Origin: Trochalopteron elliotii
Lineage: Eukaryota > Chordata > Aves > Passeriformes > Leiothrichidae
Direction: 5' to 3'
Assembly: GCA_024734555.1 (NCBI GenBank)
Contig: JANPWX010000098.1
Span: 927,668 to 991,667 of the forward strand
DNA: 64,000 bases
Part shown: piece after piece, positions 50,901-64,000 of the stretch
How the letters are laid out: every line of letters starts with the position of its first letter
How positions within the stretch are numbered: position 1 is the first letter of the stretch
Notes under the pieces: generated by a model
Database searches by the model: none
What the model was told of the DNA's origin: nothing
Seen by the model: the letters and a program-made list of their open reading frames with translations, nothing else
Made by a program: the position numbers and the translations under genes

Positions 50901-53900
50901 TAGAGGAACATATTTGCACAAATACATAGACGTGCACGTCTCATTTTTGTCTTTGTGGAATGTAGTTCTAACTTTCTGCTCTTCCCCTTTCTTCATCTAA
51001 CTGCTGTTTGTTTATGGATACAAAAAAAAAAAAGCTTTTGTATATATTGATAAATATTAAAAAGCAGTTATTAAAGTTGGAGATTAGCAGGCCTTGGGAA
51101 CACAGGTCCCAAGGGGAAAGAAAGTTAAGGCATGCCTGGGAGCTAATGAGTAGATTGAAGGAAATGTGTTATTTGTGTCCCACTTTAAAGACTGCTTGAT
51201 TTGGTTGAGTTCAGTTGTGCCTTCTGACTTTTGGCTGCTTGAGCACACATGTGAATTTACTTCTCAGGCAGAGATAGGCCAGACTGTATTGAATGTGGAT
51301 TAAATGTCAAACCATTGGGAATAAAGTTTTACAAATTTGTGTTGTAAGGAATAATGTGTATCAGGTTGAACTGGCAAAAGATGCTGTTAGCAATAGATGC
51401 CCAAAAAGACATCACAGGAGCTTCTTACTTTGAAAGAGCTAGACAGAAAGAACTGTGGCTTTCCAGCAGTCTGTGAGAATCTGGCACAGACTGCTGCCTT
51501 CACATCACAAATCACCACAGAAACTAAAAGGGTAAAGAGGACAGAATTAAATACTTGCTGAGAGGAAGCTAAGTATCTGGAAAACACAATATGAAATTTG
51601 CCAAAGATGCATATGGTGCCTAAAAGATTTGGTAGACAGACACATATAGGTTCTCCTTCATAATAAATTGGTACAATTAGGGAAGATTTATAAATGTACC
51701 TCTGTAAGCTGCAATGATACTGCATTAGAACCTGAAGAGAAATCAAGGTAGAAGGACATGTCATTTAATGTTGGGGTGGAGGGGCATCTTGTTGATATTT
51801 TTAGAAAGACGTTTTGTATTCTGTGCCACTGCTATATCATAATTGAGGAATTGTCTGGTATTTAAAATAATTTTAAAATCTTCAGCTTCTGCAAGGTACT
51901 ATATGAAAGCTTCTGAAATCTTTTCCTATATATGTCACTAAATGACATATAGCAAAAGGTAGGGATAAAAGAATAGTTTAATATTCTGTCTCAGCTTATC
52001 CTGTTATACATATGTCATATGTAAGAAAATTCACTGTGGGGGAAAGGTGTAAAATCTTAGTCACCATGAAAGCAAAATTTCAAGGAGCTTATGTTCAAGT
52101 TAGAGAGACAGTGCTTCACAGACTTGCTAATATGGAAGAATGCTGAAAGCACTGTCACAGCCTATCACAAATATTTTAATATATTTTGAAGCTCTGGTGA
52201 TCGCAAAGCTATAATAACTGCTTTTTATAAAAAGTAAAGCATTGTTATTGGAAAAAATCAAGCCAGTTTTCATTATGTTTTTGACTGCAGCAGCAGGCAA
52301 GTCTTAAGAGCAAATCTTGAAGGAGGAAATGATAACATATAATTAACTATTGAGTTTATGACAAATGGTGAAGAAAAACAACAAATTGCAGCATGGTTTC
52401 AAGCAAAGATCAATAAGACTACATTGATAACGTTTTATTTACAGCTGCTTTCTAGACAACACAAGAGTGGTAAGAAGGCATTCATCTGCATTTTCGTACA
52501 TAATGATAACACTGCAAATCACTTATCCAAAGAAGAAAAGTCCTGGTGGTTTTAGATAAGGGACTCTGTCATGTTACTTCACTGCCATCAGAGGAACAGT
52601 GTCATTTTGGCCTGCTCCCCTCTAGTGCTGTGATTGATGGGCTCAGTCAGAGTGTGGAAAGTTTATTACATAATTAACACAAGAGTAGATCTGTGTCCTG
52701 ACCTTTGTCCTGACCGTAGCACTTGTAGGACTTGATATTTTCGCTACCAAATAAAATTCTCATTCTACTTCTGTCTTTCTATATTATGACACAAATTTCA
52801 AAATTAGGAACTGAGCTGACCTTAAGATTTCATTCATCAGGAAGAAGGTCTGCATTAATTAGATTTTCACATGCTTTTGTGGAAATGCGGTGTATGTTTA
52901 AATAATCTTATAAGAGATCACTGGGTTATATGCTGAAATTGCTGGTGTTGTCATGTCTCATAGCACAAATGAAGAGGTTGTTTTAAAATACAGCTGCTTG
53001 GTTCAGTCAAGGAAAATAAGATCAAGTAGGAGATGTGGGTTTTTTGGAAACTGTTTGTAGCATCCTTTCTGCGGTGAATTTTTACTTCCTTAATTCAGTG
53101 ATCTCTCTTTTTCACCTTTAATTTCGAAGAATTCTCTTTTCAAATTTTGTCAGACCTCTGCTTTTTCCATCAGGGCATTTCTGGAGGAATTTCAGGGCCA
53201 TTTGAATGAGGTGCTACTTTTGCCCTGCGTGCACTGTGGTGGCCCTGGGGGCAGTGGCAGGATTCTCTTCCAGTGGCAGCCAATGCCCTTGCTTCCAAAA
53301 GGGAGCGTGCACACATGTTCCCTAGCTTTCTTTGGGATGTGTCAAGCACTTGAGGCTGCTAGCATTATGTGATGCTCTTTCTTTTTCTGTGTAATGTGTT
53401 GCTTGTCCTTAGCTGAGTTGAAATCTCAGTTACACGCTTATTAAGGCTGTCTTGCACAACCCAGAATGTGTTTAAATTTTTAGTGATAATTGTAAGGCTA
53501 AAATAAAGGGGAAAAATACTTGCTTGAGCTGCACAGGCATTGATGTATTCTGGTCCTATCCTTAGAGCTAGTGAAGAGTTACATGGAAAATTTTTAACAT
53601 TAAACAAGGGTACTATGAGAGACAGAACATTGTAGACAGAGCGAGATTGAGGTGCCAAGAAATTCAGACAACTTGGCAAAAGTAAAGCATGGTGTTTACT
53701 GTGACAATCAAGTACAAGACTGACAAATGTAAAATCAATAATTCATAGTTTTATTCTAGTTGTTTGAATAGTCTATGAATGTATTCAATCAATACATTAT
53801 TCACTGTAATTTAATAAATAGATATTTCTGACTTTGAAATTGCATTGAACTGTGTGTAGGCAGACATAGAAAACTGTGGGACTGAGGGAAATAGTGTTGA

Positions 53901-56900
53901 TATCTTTTTCTTAATTCTCAGGCTTAGACAGGCTTTCTACTTTGACTTCTTAATTTAAGATGATGTGTGGGTTTAGTTCATACCATGTGAACATAGCCAG
54001 AAAATCTGGAGGCAGAACATCAGAGAAGTAAAGTAAATCTTCTTCGGTATTTCCACACATCCTTGACTTTATTAATGTTCTAAATACTGAAATATAAGAT
54101 ATAAGTATGAAAAAATAATATTTTATGTATAATATGACAATATACAGTACAAAGCTATCAATATATAACATCTGTGGGACTTTTTTCTCCCTTAGAAACA
54201 TAGGCTTTTATACAACCAGTGAAGGCAGAGATCAGTTATTATACTGATAATAAGAACAAAAGGAAATATATTTGACGTTATTATAGCAATGTGTGCCCTA
54301 ACTCTAGACGTTGACCAGTTTTGTTATATTTAAGGTTGATGTTGCCTGGAAATTATAGACTTGAAACACATTTTATTTTGTGTTTATTCAAAGCAGAAGG
54401 CTTTTTTTTCCCTTTTTGTTATGAAACTATATTGTGTGGAGGCCTGTTGCTTACTAGGTTTCCCATGTTTTATGTAACCAGGCTGTGAGAAATCTGTCAT
54501 ATGATTTTAGGAAAGTATCTGTCAATAAAAAAATTCAATCCCTTAAAAAAGTTTAAAAAAAGAAAACAAAACAGCTAAAGCAGCCTCACAGGATGAGAAA
54601 TCTAGAACAGTTTACCAATCTAAATCAGAAGAGGATTAGAAACTCTGCAGTGAAAAAGAACAATAAATAAAGTTTTTAATCCTGGAATATTTGGCATAAT
54701 CTCCCAGGTCAATCTTCAGGCAAACAACAGGCAAAATTAAATTGCTTCTTTTATACTGCAAATGCATATTTAATATGCACTTATGCAGTACTTGGGCTTA
54801 TTATTTGAAGAAAAGCTGGCTAGAATACCAATTTCTGTTTCATTTCCCAGGTTACATGTGCATCTTGGAAAACCTCTTCTTTCTCAGCAGTCACATGTTG
54901 CACATTATATTAAGACTGAGTGATACAAGTTAGCTGAAAAACTGAAATTTGAAAAGATTGGGAAATTAAAGGAAAACATTAAAGTACTTTAATACATCTT
55001 TATTGTTGAGGTAATAATTTTATACATAAAATATTAGTGTGCTTGATATATTTGAGACCTAGTAAAGTATGTTGAACAGCAAAAAAGGGAAAATGGAGTG
55101 TGACTGATTTGCCCTCAAAAATTATTCATTAAGATTTTGCTGTATAGTTTGAGCGATGAATGTGTGAATATGTACTGAAAATATTTAAGAAATTACATGT
55201 AGTTGTAACTGCTATCTCAGCTAAAATTATGAACATCTTTGCGGTATTTTTGTCTCTCTGGCATGTTTGTCCTCTTCTGGCATTCTGGGGCATGTTTGGT
55301 GCTGCACTGTTCAGGTGCTTTGCGAGATGACTGAGGCCTGAGCTAGCTGCCACCTTGCTTGCAGCATGCATAGAAAAGAAGATAGAAAAAGAATTGGAAC
55401 AAAGGAATGATTTAAACTAATATGGAACAGCAGATAGCTGAAGTACAGGATTTCCTAACTTTTTAATGCAACGCTTTTTTATTTTTTTCCTCCTAATTTC
55501 TCTCCGTTTTTTAGTTTGGTGGGGTTTTTTTGTTGGTTTTGGTTGGGTTGTTTTTGTTTTTTTTTTGGTTGTTGTTGTTGTTATTTTTTTGTTTATAAAT
55601 CTATGTTCATAATTGAAATCCTTCCTTAGAAGACAACGACTGTCTTTTCACGTTTTGAAAGACTAAGAGAAAATATCGTAAATGGAAATTCACCATTTTG
55701 TCTATTTCTTCTTACTTTTCCTTTATTTCCTGTACTGTTTCCCAAAAATAGAGCAAAGCCTATGATACATTTGGCTTCAAAGCTCATAAAATCACTTTGC
55801 TGTGTGAGCATTTCTAATCTTGCAAAAATGGATGAAAAAAGGAGAAAACTGGGGAAAACGAAGCAAACAGATTTCAGCTTTTGAAGATGTGAGCAATATG
55901 TGCATAAGTCAAGTTAACTCTTGAGGTGACTGAATAGAGTGTTGAGAACTGGTGTTATACTGAAGCCATTCACTCTGCATTAGGAAGAAGAAAAATGGAA
56001 AGTCTGTCTCCAGTGATGCAACTGCTGTATTAATGGTGCAAGTGTGGTGTAGTGCTCTGGTTTCTTGGAGAGACAATCACTGAGAGTGGCAGAAGTGGGA
56101 GCTTTTGGAGTATAACTCATCTTGGTCATTAGTCTCAGCTGGTGCTCCCTGACAGCTGTGCTTCCAGGCTTTTGCAAATCCACTGTAAGGAGGATAGAAG
56201 ACACATCTTTAAAGATAAATGTAAGGTTATAACAGCAAGATCCTCAGGGAAGCATTATTGCAAGCTCTGCTGTAGTGCAGTGCCTCAGTGCATGTGTGTG
56301 TGTTTTCAGTACAACTGTGACTAGTCTAGTTTTCTTCCAGCTCTTACTTCCATTCATGTCTTTTCGTCCCCTCAATAATTAAGCAAATTCAAAGCTAACA
56401 GCATTTTTATGACATTGCTGCTTCTTAAGGATTTTCCTGCTCCTCTTGTAGCTCTTAGAAAGGCTTGCCTTCTGAGCATATCAAAGGTATAAGGTGAATT
56501 AATTGAATGGGGATTTGCTTGTATTTCTCTGTGGACAATAGTGAACACTCTTTTACCCAGATTCTTCATATAGGGAGACAATATGAATGGAAACCATACT
56601 GGAACATGGGAATTTTCATTCAGTAGTGAATAGATTACAGATTCTACAGAGATAGCTTTCATGAACAGTGGTGTTCAATTCTTGATCATAGGGATTGGAT
56701 GAGGACCTGTTGTATCATAGTGGAGGAGACAAGATCACTAGTGCTTCATATTCGTGGGAATGGGAGAAAGAGGCAGATTATATAGAGGTGGAGAACAAGG
56801 AACTTGGAAGCTGAGCCAGAAGATTCTGGCTGAGTCATAGTAGCAAAACTATAACAAAATATCCACAGAATGCCAGAATACCTGATATTTCCAAATTAAT

Positions 56901-59889
56901 CACATGCTCTCATTTTTTTAGTTGATTAATTGTGTATTCCTTTGCAAGAGAAGAAGAAATAGAAGTCTTTTTATCCCTTACTGGGGTTTAATAAGTCATT
57001 CTAAACTCCTAAAAAAATATTTCCTGAGTTTATAGTCATCATACTTGCTGAAGATTTTTGGCAGGATCCTCAGAATACTGATTGATCTAAAGCTGATGTT
57101 CCTGTCTAATTAAAAATTTAGTATGCTTCCCATCCATTGCCAAAATAATTAGGGGAAAGGTAAGAATGGGGATCAGGAACTTCATGACCTGGGATTTCTA
57201 GGAAGAAATGTTTTAAACATGAATGGTGATAATTTAGTCTCTTAGGGAAAAAAGAGATCTCAGAGACCTTGGTTTCAGTTTTTATTGTTTTCATGGCAGG
57301 CAAAGGCAATTGAGAAATTCTTTGCTATTCCATTTAAACCTGTGGAAGAAATCAGCCGATCATCTAATAAATATGAAAGTATTAATAATTTAATTATTCC
57401 AGAGTATTTGCAAATGTCTTCACTTTCAGGTGAAGACGCTTGCAATTATCTCACATAAGTTATGAATGTGAGGTGATTAAGGTGTCTGAGGCCAAAAGTT
57501 GTTGCTGCTGCCTTTTATTTATATACTAATGATGTAAAATGGTAGCTCAAAATCTTATATTTGACTGAAATTTAGCCTGAAATCAGTTTAAATCAAATTG
57601 TTGGTTCTACTAGGTTAAAAAGTACTTGCTAATATAATTAAATAATTTGTACTATCCTATTTATTCCAAGACTACTTCATGCTCAGATGGGCAAAATTAC
57701 ATTATTTCTCATGCCATAATCTGCATTAATTAAATTCATTTATGACTTTTTTACACATATACTTATTTTATGTTGTTTGAATGCTAAAATATTTTTAGAA
57801 AATAGTTTAAACTACTATAAAAATTAAACTCCAACTGAATACCAATTAAAATTCTGAAAAATGTATTTGATCTTGAGCAAGACTGTTAAATGCTATAAAA
57901 ATTAGCAAATGAATGAATGGATTAAGAGGGGGGAAAAGCCTCATTTCCTGTTTTGTAATTTACAGATATTGTTCCTGCTAATTAGGCCCAAACAAAAGGA
58001 TGGGGTTCTGGTTCTGAATATGCAAGAGAAGACTCTCTAAACACGACAAAACTATTTAAATGTTGAAATGTCCAGAGGAAAAAAAAGAAAATCTATCAAG
58101 TCTGACATTCAATAGTCATGGATAATATAACATGCAGAAACATGTCATTTTCTTGCATAATTCTTTCTTTTCGGGTGTGAGCAAAGTGATCCTCTGTGGT
58201 CAGCAAGAAAGACTGCCTTGAACTAATAAATTATTTTGAAGAATTAACAGCTGAACTGCGGTAGAGGGATATACTAAATAAGCAGTTTTGTTGGCATTGC
58301 ATTTTGGTGGTGTAACCAAGGAACAGAGGCAAACTAACTGGCAAAAGTAACAATTTATGTCTCACACAAGTTTATCTCATCACATATCTCCGGTTTTATT
58401 CCCTTGAATGTATTGTATTTTGGCTAATAAATGGCTAGCAGACTTGGACTAATAATCAGATAATTATCAGATCTTTAGATGTGGAGAAGAAAATCTTAGA
58501 AACAACTTCAACCATTTCAATGCATTGTTTATTTTAGGGTGTACTGCCACATAAAGTTAAAATAATACAGAAACTTCTAGCCAAATGTCACTTACAGTAT
58601 CCTTTTAAAATTGCTTCCAGATGTTTTAAAGAAAAATCTTTTTAGTATCTTCAGAAAGCCTGGGAAATTTTACATTTTGAATAAACTCAATGTTCAATCA
58701 GAAATCTTGTATGTAAAAACTAGTAGAAGTATAATTATCAATATTATTGTATTATGGTAAGTTACACTAAAATGCTTTCTTAACACAGTTTTGTTTTTTG
58801 TTGTTTATTTTTTTTTAATACCTTTGGCTTTGGATGAGTGGGTGGAAAAAAACAGGCTATAGAAACTTATTTAGGTACGAGCTGTATTCCCAGCTATTTC
58901 ATACTCAAACATGAAATTAACTTTATTACTCCATTTGTCTTTTCTCTTTCAGTAGATCTATTTAATCTCTTCATCAATATCATATGAATCTGAACTTTGG
59001 CATCTTTTTGCATCTGACATTTTAGAGCTTAAGCAACTTAATATTCTTACAATGTAGATTTTACTGCAACCTGAGTATGTAACTAATTTTTATAGTTTAT
59101 TTCGGGCTAAACTCACAAAGAATTCTCATATTTTAAACCACTAACATTTTCTCCTCTAATGTATTTTATAGCATATGCTTTCTTTCATGTTCTGGTTGGA
59201 TAACAAAATAACAAAAGAAAACACTTTGATCATGAAATCTGGCCCTATAAGAGGAATAAATATCTTCTTGCTCTTTTAAAGCTTTACTTCTCTGAATTGC
59301 AGCTTGTGACACTGCATTTTAGTTTGGAGCGCTCCACCACTCTGGAGCTGCACACAATATAATTTATACAGAATAGTTATGAAGATTTTTTGTTACTATT
59401 CTTTTATTGAGAGTTTCTCCAAAGAAACAGAGCAAAATTTCTCAAAGACTATAATAATTTTATGATTTAAAAAAAAAAAAAAACTCATTCCAGGAGTTGA
59501 GAGGCTGAACTCTATGCTTTGTGTGACATCTTTGAAAGAAGTTTCATCTCTTGCTAATATCTTGATTTTCCCTTCAGAAGAATTTTATAGGAAATTGATG
59601 GTATGATAATAGCTCATGGTTTTGTTCCTACTTCACCGTGCAGCTGGCACATATAATAAATACATATATTTTCTTCGATATCCTAATTAATCAGTCTACA
59701 GATCACTTACAGTCATTATGCAGAAATACTTTATATTTAAGACTTACTAGCAGATACATTTCTTAAGAATTTTTTATTTAATATTTTTTACTTCTAATGA
59801 TTCGGACTTTTAATAGACCTTGCAACACCTAAATACTTGTGTTCTGCATGCAGCTACAAGTTCTAATTGATCTCTCATAACCTTGGCAG
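44913..59889 (+). other. FMN2: FMN2 intron 1
   Basis: This 14,977-bp intron begins GTGAGTGA and ends CTTGGCAG, interrupting a glycine codon in phase 1. It is AT-rich. I see a T-rich run just inside the donor (about 44939-44962), a T/G-only low-complexity tract at about 55509-55592 and an A run at 59469-59483. The longest ATG-initiated ORF is 125 codons on the minus strand (51387-51764) with no recognisable similarity. I recognise no other exon, RNA gene or complete repeat, though old degraded repeats would escape visual reading. Confidence 0.9.
55509..55592. repeat. T/G-rich low-complexity tract with (GTT)n
   Basis: About 85 bases of almost pure T and G, including GTTGTTGTTGTTGTT at about 55568-55582, lie inside FMN2 intron 1. 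In composition it is the reverse-complement counterpart of the A/C tract at 25366-25588. Confidence 0.9.
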
Positions 59890-60056
59890 GACGAACTCTG
59901 CTGGAAAAGCTCTTCAGCCAGCAGGAAAATGCACCACAAGAAGAAGCAGAAAAACTGTGTTCTCGCATTATTGCAATGGGTCTTTTGCTTCCATTCACTG
60001 ACTGCTTCAGAGAGCCATGTAACCAGAGTGCCAAGCAAAGCACACCTACGTTTGAT
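59890..60056 (+). CDS. FMN2: Formin-2, coding exon 2
   Basis: This 167-bp exon completes the split glycine codon (G from 44912 plus GA at 59890-59891) and adds 55 codons beginning [13 protein letters not shown] and ending PTFD. It is among the best conserved N-terminal parts of formin-2: [12 protein letters not shown] and DCFREPCNQ match the mammalian protein as I remember it almost residue for residue. The acceptor is CTTGGCAG at 59882-59889, and the donor is GAT|GTAAGTAC at 60057, a near-consensus site. The exon ends in phase 0, as expected if the next exon starts with the Gln-Asp-Gln-Leu segment of mammalian FMN2; I do not see that exon in the remaining 3.9 kb. The segment is predicted to be helical with three cysteines; I know of no assigned biochemical activity for it. 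Actin nucleation belongs to the FH2 domain encoded downstream of this window. Confidence 0.95.
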
Positions 60057-63000
60057 GTAAGTACTGAAAAAGTTGTCTTTTGTCTCTTTTGGGAAGCAGG
60101 ACATGATTTTCTTACAGTTTTTCCCTCCTAAAAGAATTTGGTTTGTCATTTTAATGAAGATGGCCTTTAGGAGAGTGACTAGCTATTTTTCTGTGCTTGG
60201 GTATGAATGCTTTTGTATCCACATAAACATGTTCTCCCATAACTTGATTTCTTAACCTTCTAAGTCATATCTAAGTCTTAGTCTGTTCTTCATTTGCAGT
60301 TTTCACTGTTGTCTTCTTTGAATCAAAGCACTTTGTATGACTACCAAGATTTCCATCAATAGCTGCTTCACCAAAAAACATAAATTAAAGGAAAAACAGA
60401 AAACAGCATGTCACAAAATTTTACAGAACCCAAACTGGATGTCTATGCTAGGTGTTTTTTTTTCCCTGAAAATACTTTTGATACAAAGTAGTGCAGGGAT
60501 CAATGCAAATATGCTGGCATTCCAGATAAAATGTTATCTGTACCTGTGGGCTACCTGGCCAGGTGTTTGCCTAGGGTTACAAACCTGGGTGTAGACATAA
60601 CCTTACATACTTTTCCTTTGTCTTGGATAATTAATTCAAAATTACAATGTCTTCTTGTTGTAACCTATGGTACTTTGTTGTCTTTTATGTGGCTAAATAT
60701 AATTAGGGATTTTCTCTTCACTAGTTAGCTTCAAAATAATATACAGAAATTAACATAATGTTTAATCTGTTTAATTTTTTGCTGGTATAGTTAAGATCAC
60801 CCCTAATCTATACATTAAGCTAAAGTCTGGTTACAAATACTCAAAACCAAATTGGCATAGATATGAGAGAACATGATTACTATATAACTCTTTAAATCTT
60901 TCTCATCCCTCCTAAAGAGTAGTTTAACACTAAACTATGGGAAAACCATGTGGAGGGAAAACAGAGAATAATTTTTTTTTTCCAATGACTTCTTACACAA
61001 GCTTTCCTAAATAACACAGTTTATCTACAAACTCAACCTATGGTCCTTCTAACAATATTATATGTTTATGTTTTGCCATTGGCATTACTGTTTGTTTTTT
61101 GGGTTTTTTTAAGATGCAACATTTGAAACTTTTTTTTAACTGGCTTTTGAAATTAATTGAAAGATGGAATTTACCTATAAAACTGAGGTTACCCAGGCAA
61201 CTTAAAATCACACAGTATTTGAAAGTGCATGTGGTTAAATATGCTCATAAAAGTTACTGGAAAAGACAAGTTTCTTATTTTTTAGGTTGTTTAAAAGAGT
61301 CTGGTAATGTTTTCCATTCTCCTGCTGCTACCATATAATCAACAATCTCCTTTAGATTATTGAATACCATATTTTTAAAAAGCTTCTTTTGCATTCTAAA
61401 TAGATCTTTTATCAAATTCAGAGTTTACCAAGAAAGAGAAAAGGTTTTTTTTTTTTAACTGATATACCATGCTTTGTCTGAGTAACAGATATTTTGGTTA
61501 TCTTTTGTTTAATGTATCCAAAAGGAGGGACATGGTAGTAGCCTAGTGCCACGTCAACCATCTGTCAAGGTCAGGAATCTAAGATTGCTGGATTAGCAGT
61601 GGTCTTAATTTGACTTGGTCTATCAGTAAGCCACAAATGTCACAGCTTCTGTGACTACTTTTCTGTGTAAATCCCCTAAATAGATGATATTCCTGATAAA
61701 GCAATGTCAGTAGTGGTGTCCGGCCCTGCTATGTAACCAGTAGTTCATCGTACTCCAAAGGAGCATACAGCTCTCTTCAACACCAAGTCCCCCTCCATAA
61801 CTGAATCCCACATGGTGCAGAGCTGAGTGCTGCTGATGCTGAGTTTTGGAATATGTTTGTGTTCCCACCTTGGGGATCACAGTACAGGAACACCTATCAG
61901 TTTGTTCATTACAGATTCTCTGAAACAAAAGTATTTAGAACTTGCACTATAAATTCTAATGGCTGAAAACTCGAAAACTGTGCATGTCTTTGTTTCTTAG
62001 AGTGAATTTAAAGTATTTCACAGGAAATAAATACTGATTGTTATGTAAGGGAATGAAACAAAATTAGGTGGAAAAAATGGTGGTGAAGCTGAATATTACT
62101 TTAAAAAGGACGTGTAAAGTTGGTGAGTCGTGTCCTCTCTTGCATCCCTCTCCATGTGTGTACTTCGGGGTTTTTTCCTATTCACATTTTTCTTGTTTGT
62201 TTTTTTGCATTTGCTTTGAATTCATTAGATCAAAACTTTAATGTTGATCTAACAGTTTATTTTAAAGACAAAGGAATCAGGACTTTATTAAGGACTAGCC
62301 TTAATACCTAAATCTCATCCATCTAGAATTAGGAGGTACATCTTTTTTGACCTTACTCTAAAATTGGGAGCAGAGCCAGACCCATATTTTTCATTTATCT
62401 CTGAGTTCATCAGACCCCCAGTTCAATTTTGGATTGCCTCCAGTTTGTCTGATATCCTTTTCTCTTAGCTGAAACTGCCATCAGCAAGGCTCCTATAGCC
62501 TTGTCTTGGTCCCTGCCAGCTTGTTGGCCTTCCTCCCTTCTTCGTGAAGCCATGGTGTTTGCCTGTTCCTTGATGTTACTGCTTTGGCTATTTTGATTTT
62601 CATCTTAATCTGGTGCTTGTAAAGTCTCTTAGGTCACTCTTTCAAAATATTTTTTGTTTTTTTGCAGAATTTCCAACACTTTTTCCACTGAAACATGTCT
62701 TTGAATCCTTTTCTTCTTTTGTGACTTATCCCTTGTATTTCTGAACTTTAAAGCACTATTATTTTAAAATTTAATAAAATCCATGATTCCCTTCTTGCTT
62801 TAGTGTGGTCCCACATACTTTATTTTTTGAAGATGTTAGGTTACAGTTTATGAAAACAATTCAGTAAGTTTTGTTCACTCTATGATCTATTGCTCATGGC
62901 TTGAGATGAATATAAACAGATTATTTAAAAGTCTTGTTCTCTCACTCTGATCCCCTTTTCTGGATGACCTGTAGTGAATTCAGTTTAACATGGTTAATGC

Positions 63001-64000
63001 TGAAATCTCTTGAAATGTTTGCAATTGCACTTTCTGATTATATTCTCATTTTCTTTATTATTCATGCCTGCTGGTCACCTCTACTTCTCCCCGTCTTAGA
63101 AATGTTTATCCAAATCTTGTGTCTGTTTTCTCAGTAACGCAAGAGATCTGATTTGCTTTTTTTCTCCCAAGATATTCCAGGCTTCAGTGTAGGCCATTAA
63201 AGAACAGTACAGCCCTCTTTTTGATTTCTTTTGGGATCCTAGTTCTTTCTCTTCCTCTCTATCTGACTGCAATTAAGCAGTGCATTAGAAGTAAAGACAA
63301 CTTTCACAGCTCTTAATTTCTTGGGCTAGTTTTATAATGGCTCCTAGAAATTCAGTTTAATTTGAGTTCTTGGCATTTTTGTGTCTAGTGTACAGTATGC
63401 TTTGTGGATGTGATGCTTACTCCTTTTTTCATATATGGAAAACATGAAGGATCAACAAATACCAAATGAGAGCACAAATCTTCAGAGAGTAGCTGTCACC
63501 ACATTTATGCTGAGGATCGTTTCCAAAGGCTTATATATTACTCAGATATTTTGATAGATTTTCATGGTGATTGGAGATGACATATTCATGAAGTATCTCT
63601 GAACTTTTTGTCAATTTAGCCCAAAGGACCGAAATTTTAGAACTGCTTTAAGAACTTATGAGAGAACTTGCATGTTCAATCTTGGCCTGTTTTATCAATT
63701 TTTTCTTTTGAAACTGTTGATAGCAGTTGCCCAGGATAAAAGTTCAGTTTGAAAAATACAGCTAAAAAAGCTTGAAAAGTAACATAAATGGACAAGAGTC
63801 GGTGGTTTTAAGATTTTGCTGTTGAGAAGCAGTGGAAGCCTTTGTTATAGCTCTTCCTACCTACTCTTACAATGTAGAGTATCTTAAAGAATTAAGTGTT
63901 CAGTGGCAGGTTCTCTGTCTAGACGTACATTGCCCTTACTGCTAGTTTCCCATTTGCTAGGGAGGCTGCTAATTATTGCTTCATGTGTGTCATGGCAACT
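60057..64000 (+). other. FMN2: FMN2 intron 2, 5' part (runs off the window)
   Basis: It starts with GTAAGTAC right after the TTTGAT codons of exon 2 and continues to the end of the window without a recognisable third exon. The sequence is AT-rich with short T runs (for example 61446-61459). The ORFs here are short and not formin-like. I see no RNA gene or dated repeat. Confidence 0.85.

Noticed and set aside
51387..51764. 125-codon ATG-initiated ORF on the minus strand in FMN2 intron 1
   Set aside because: The hydrophobic patches come from T-rich complement; no similarity, promoter or poly(A) context supports a gene.

Overview
This window is vertebrate nuclear DNA, almost certainly from a bird and possibly a passerine. 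It is AT-rich, has very low gene density, long introns bounded by GT-AG sites, microsatellites and homopolymer runs, and one recognisable avian CR1 LINE 3' end at about 34456-34632. I see no bacterial-style operons, CRISPR arrays, tRNAs, rRNAs or complete mobile elements.

The one gene I can name is FMN2 (formin-2), on the + strand. A large first coding exon (about 42925-44912) encodes the disordered regulatory N-terminus, starting either at a conserved MGNQDGK start (43355) or at an in-frame upstream ATG (42977). After a 14,977-bp intron, a 167-bp second coding exon (59890-60056) encodes the well-conserved segment [14 protein letters not shown]... The two exons join in phase through a split glycine codon. 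The FH1 and FH2 actin-nucleating domains and the C-terminal tail are not here; they must lie beyond base 64000, so the window holds only the first third or so of the protein. A good splice acceptor (AG at 42923-42924) just upstream of the first coding exon suggests that at least one non-coding 5' exon and the promoter lie further upstream.

Layout: 1-42924 is the 5' flank and/or 5' intron of FMN2. In other vertebrates CHRM3 lies upstream here, and its coding exon is not in the window. This part holds microsatellites at 5390-5453 and 21571-21623, a perfect 32-bp tandem duplication at 14435-14498, an A/C-only low-complexity tract at 25366-25588, the CR1 fragment, a GC-richer block at about 38990-40020, and one speculative small ORF with a signal-peptide-like start at 29630-29857. 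42925-44912 is FMN2 coding exon 1, 44913-59889 is intron 1, 59890-60056 is coding exon 2, and 60057-64000 is the start of intron 2.

I did not find an undescribed multi-gene system. The observations most worth following are the 126-codon in-frame extension upstream of the conserved FMN2 start, the inferred non-coding 5' exon, and the small secreted-type ORF. The non-coding stretches were read by eye, so old repeats, conserved non-coding elements and lncRNA exons could have been missed.
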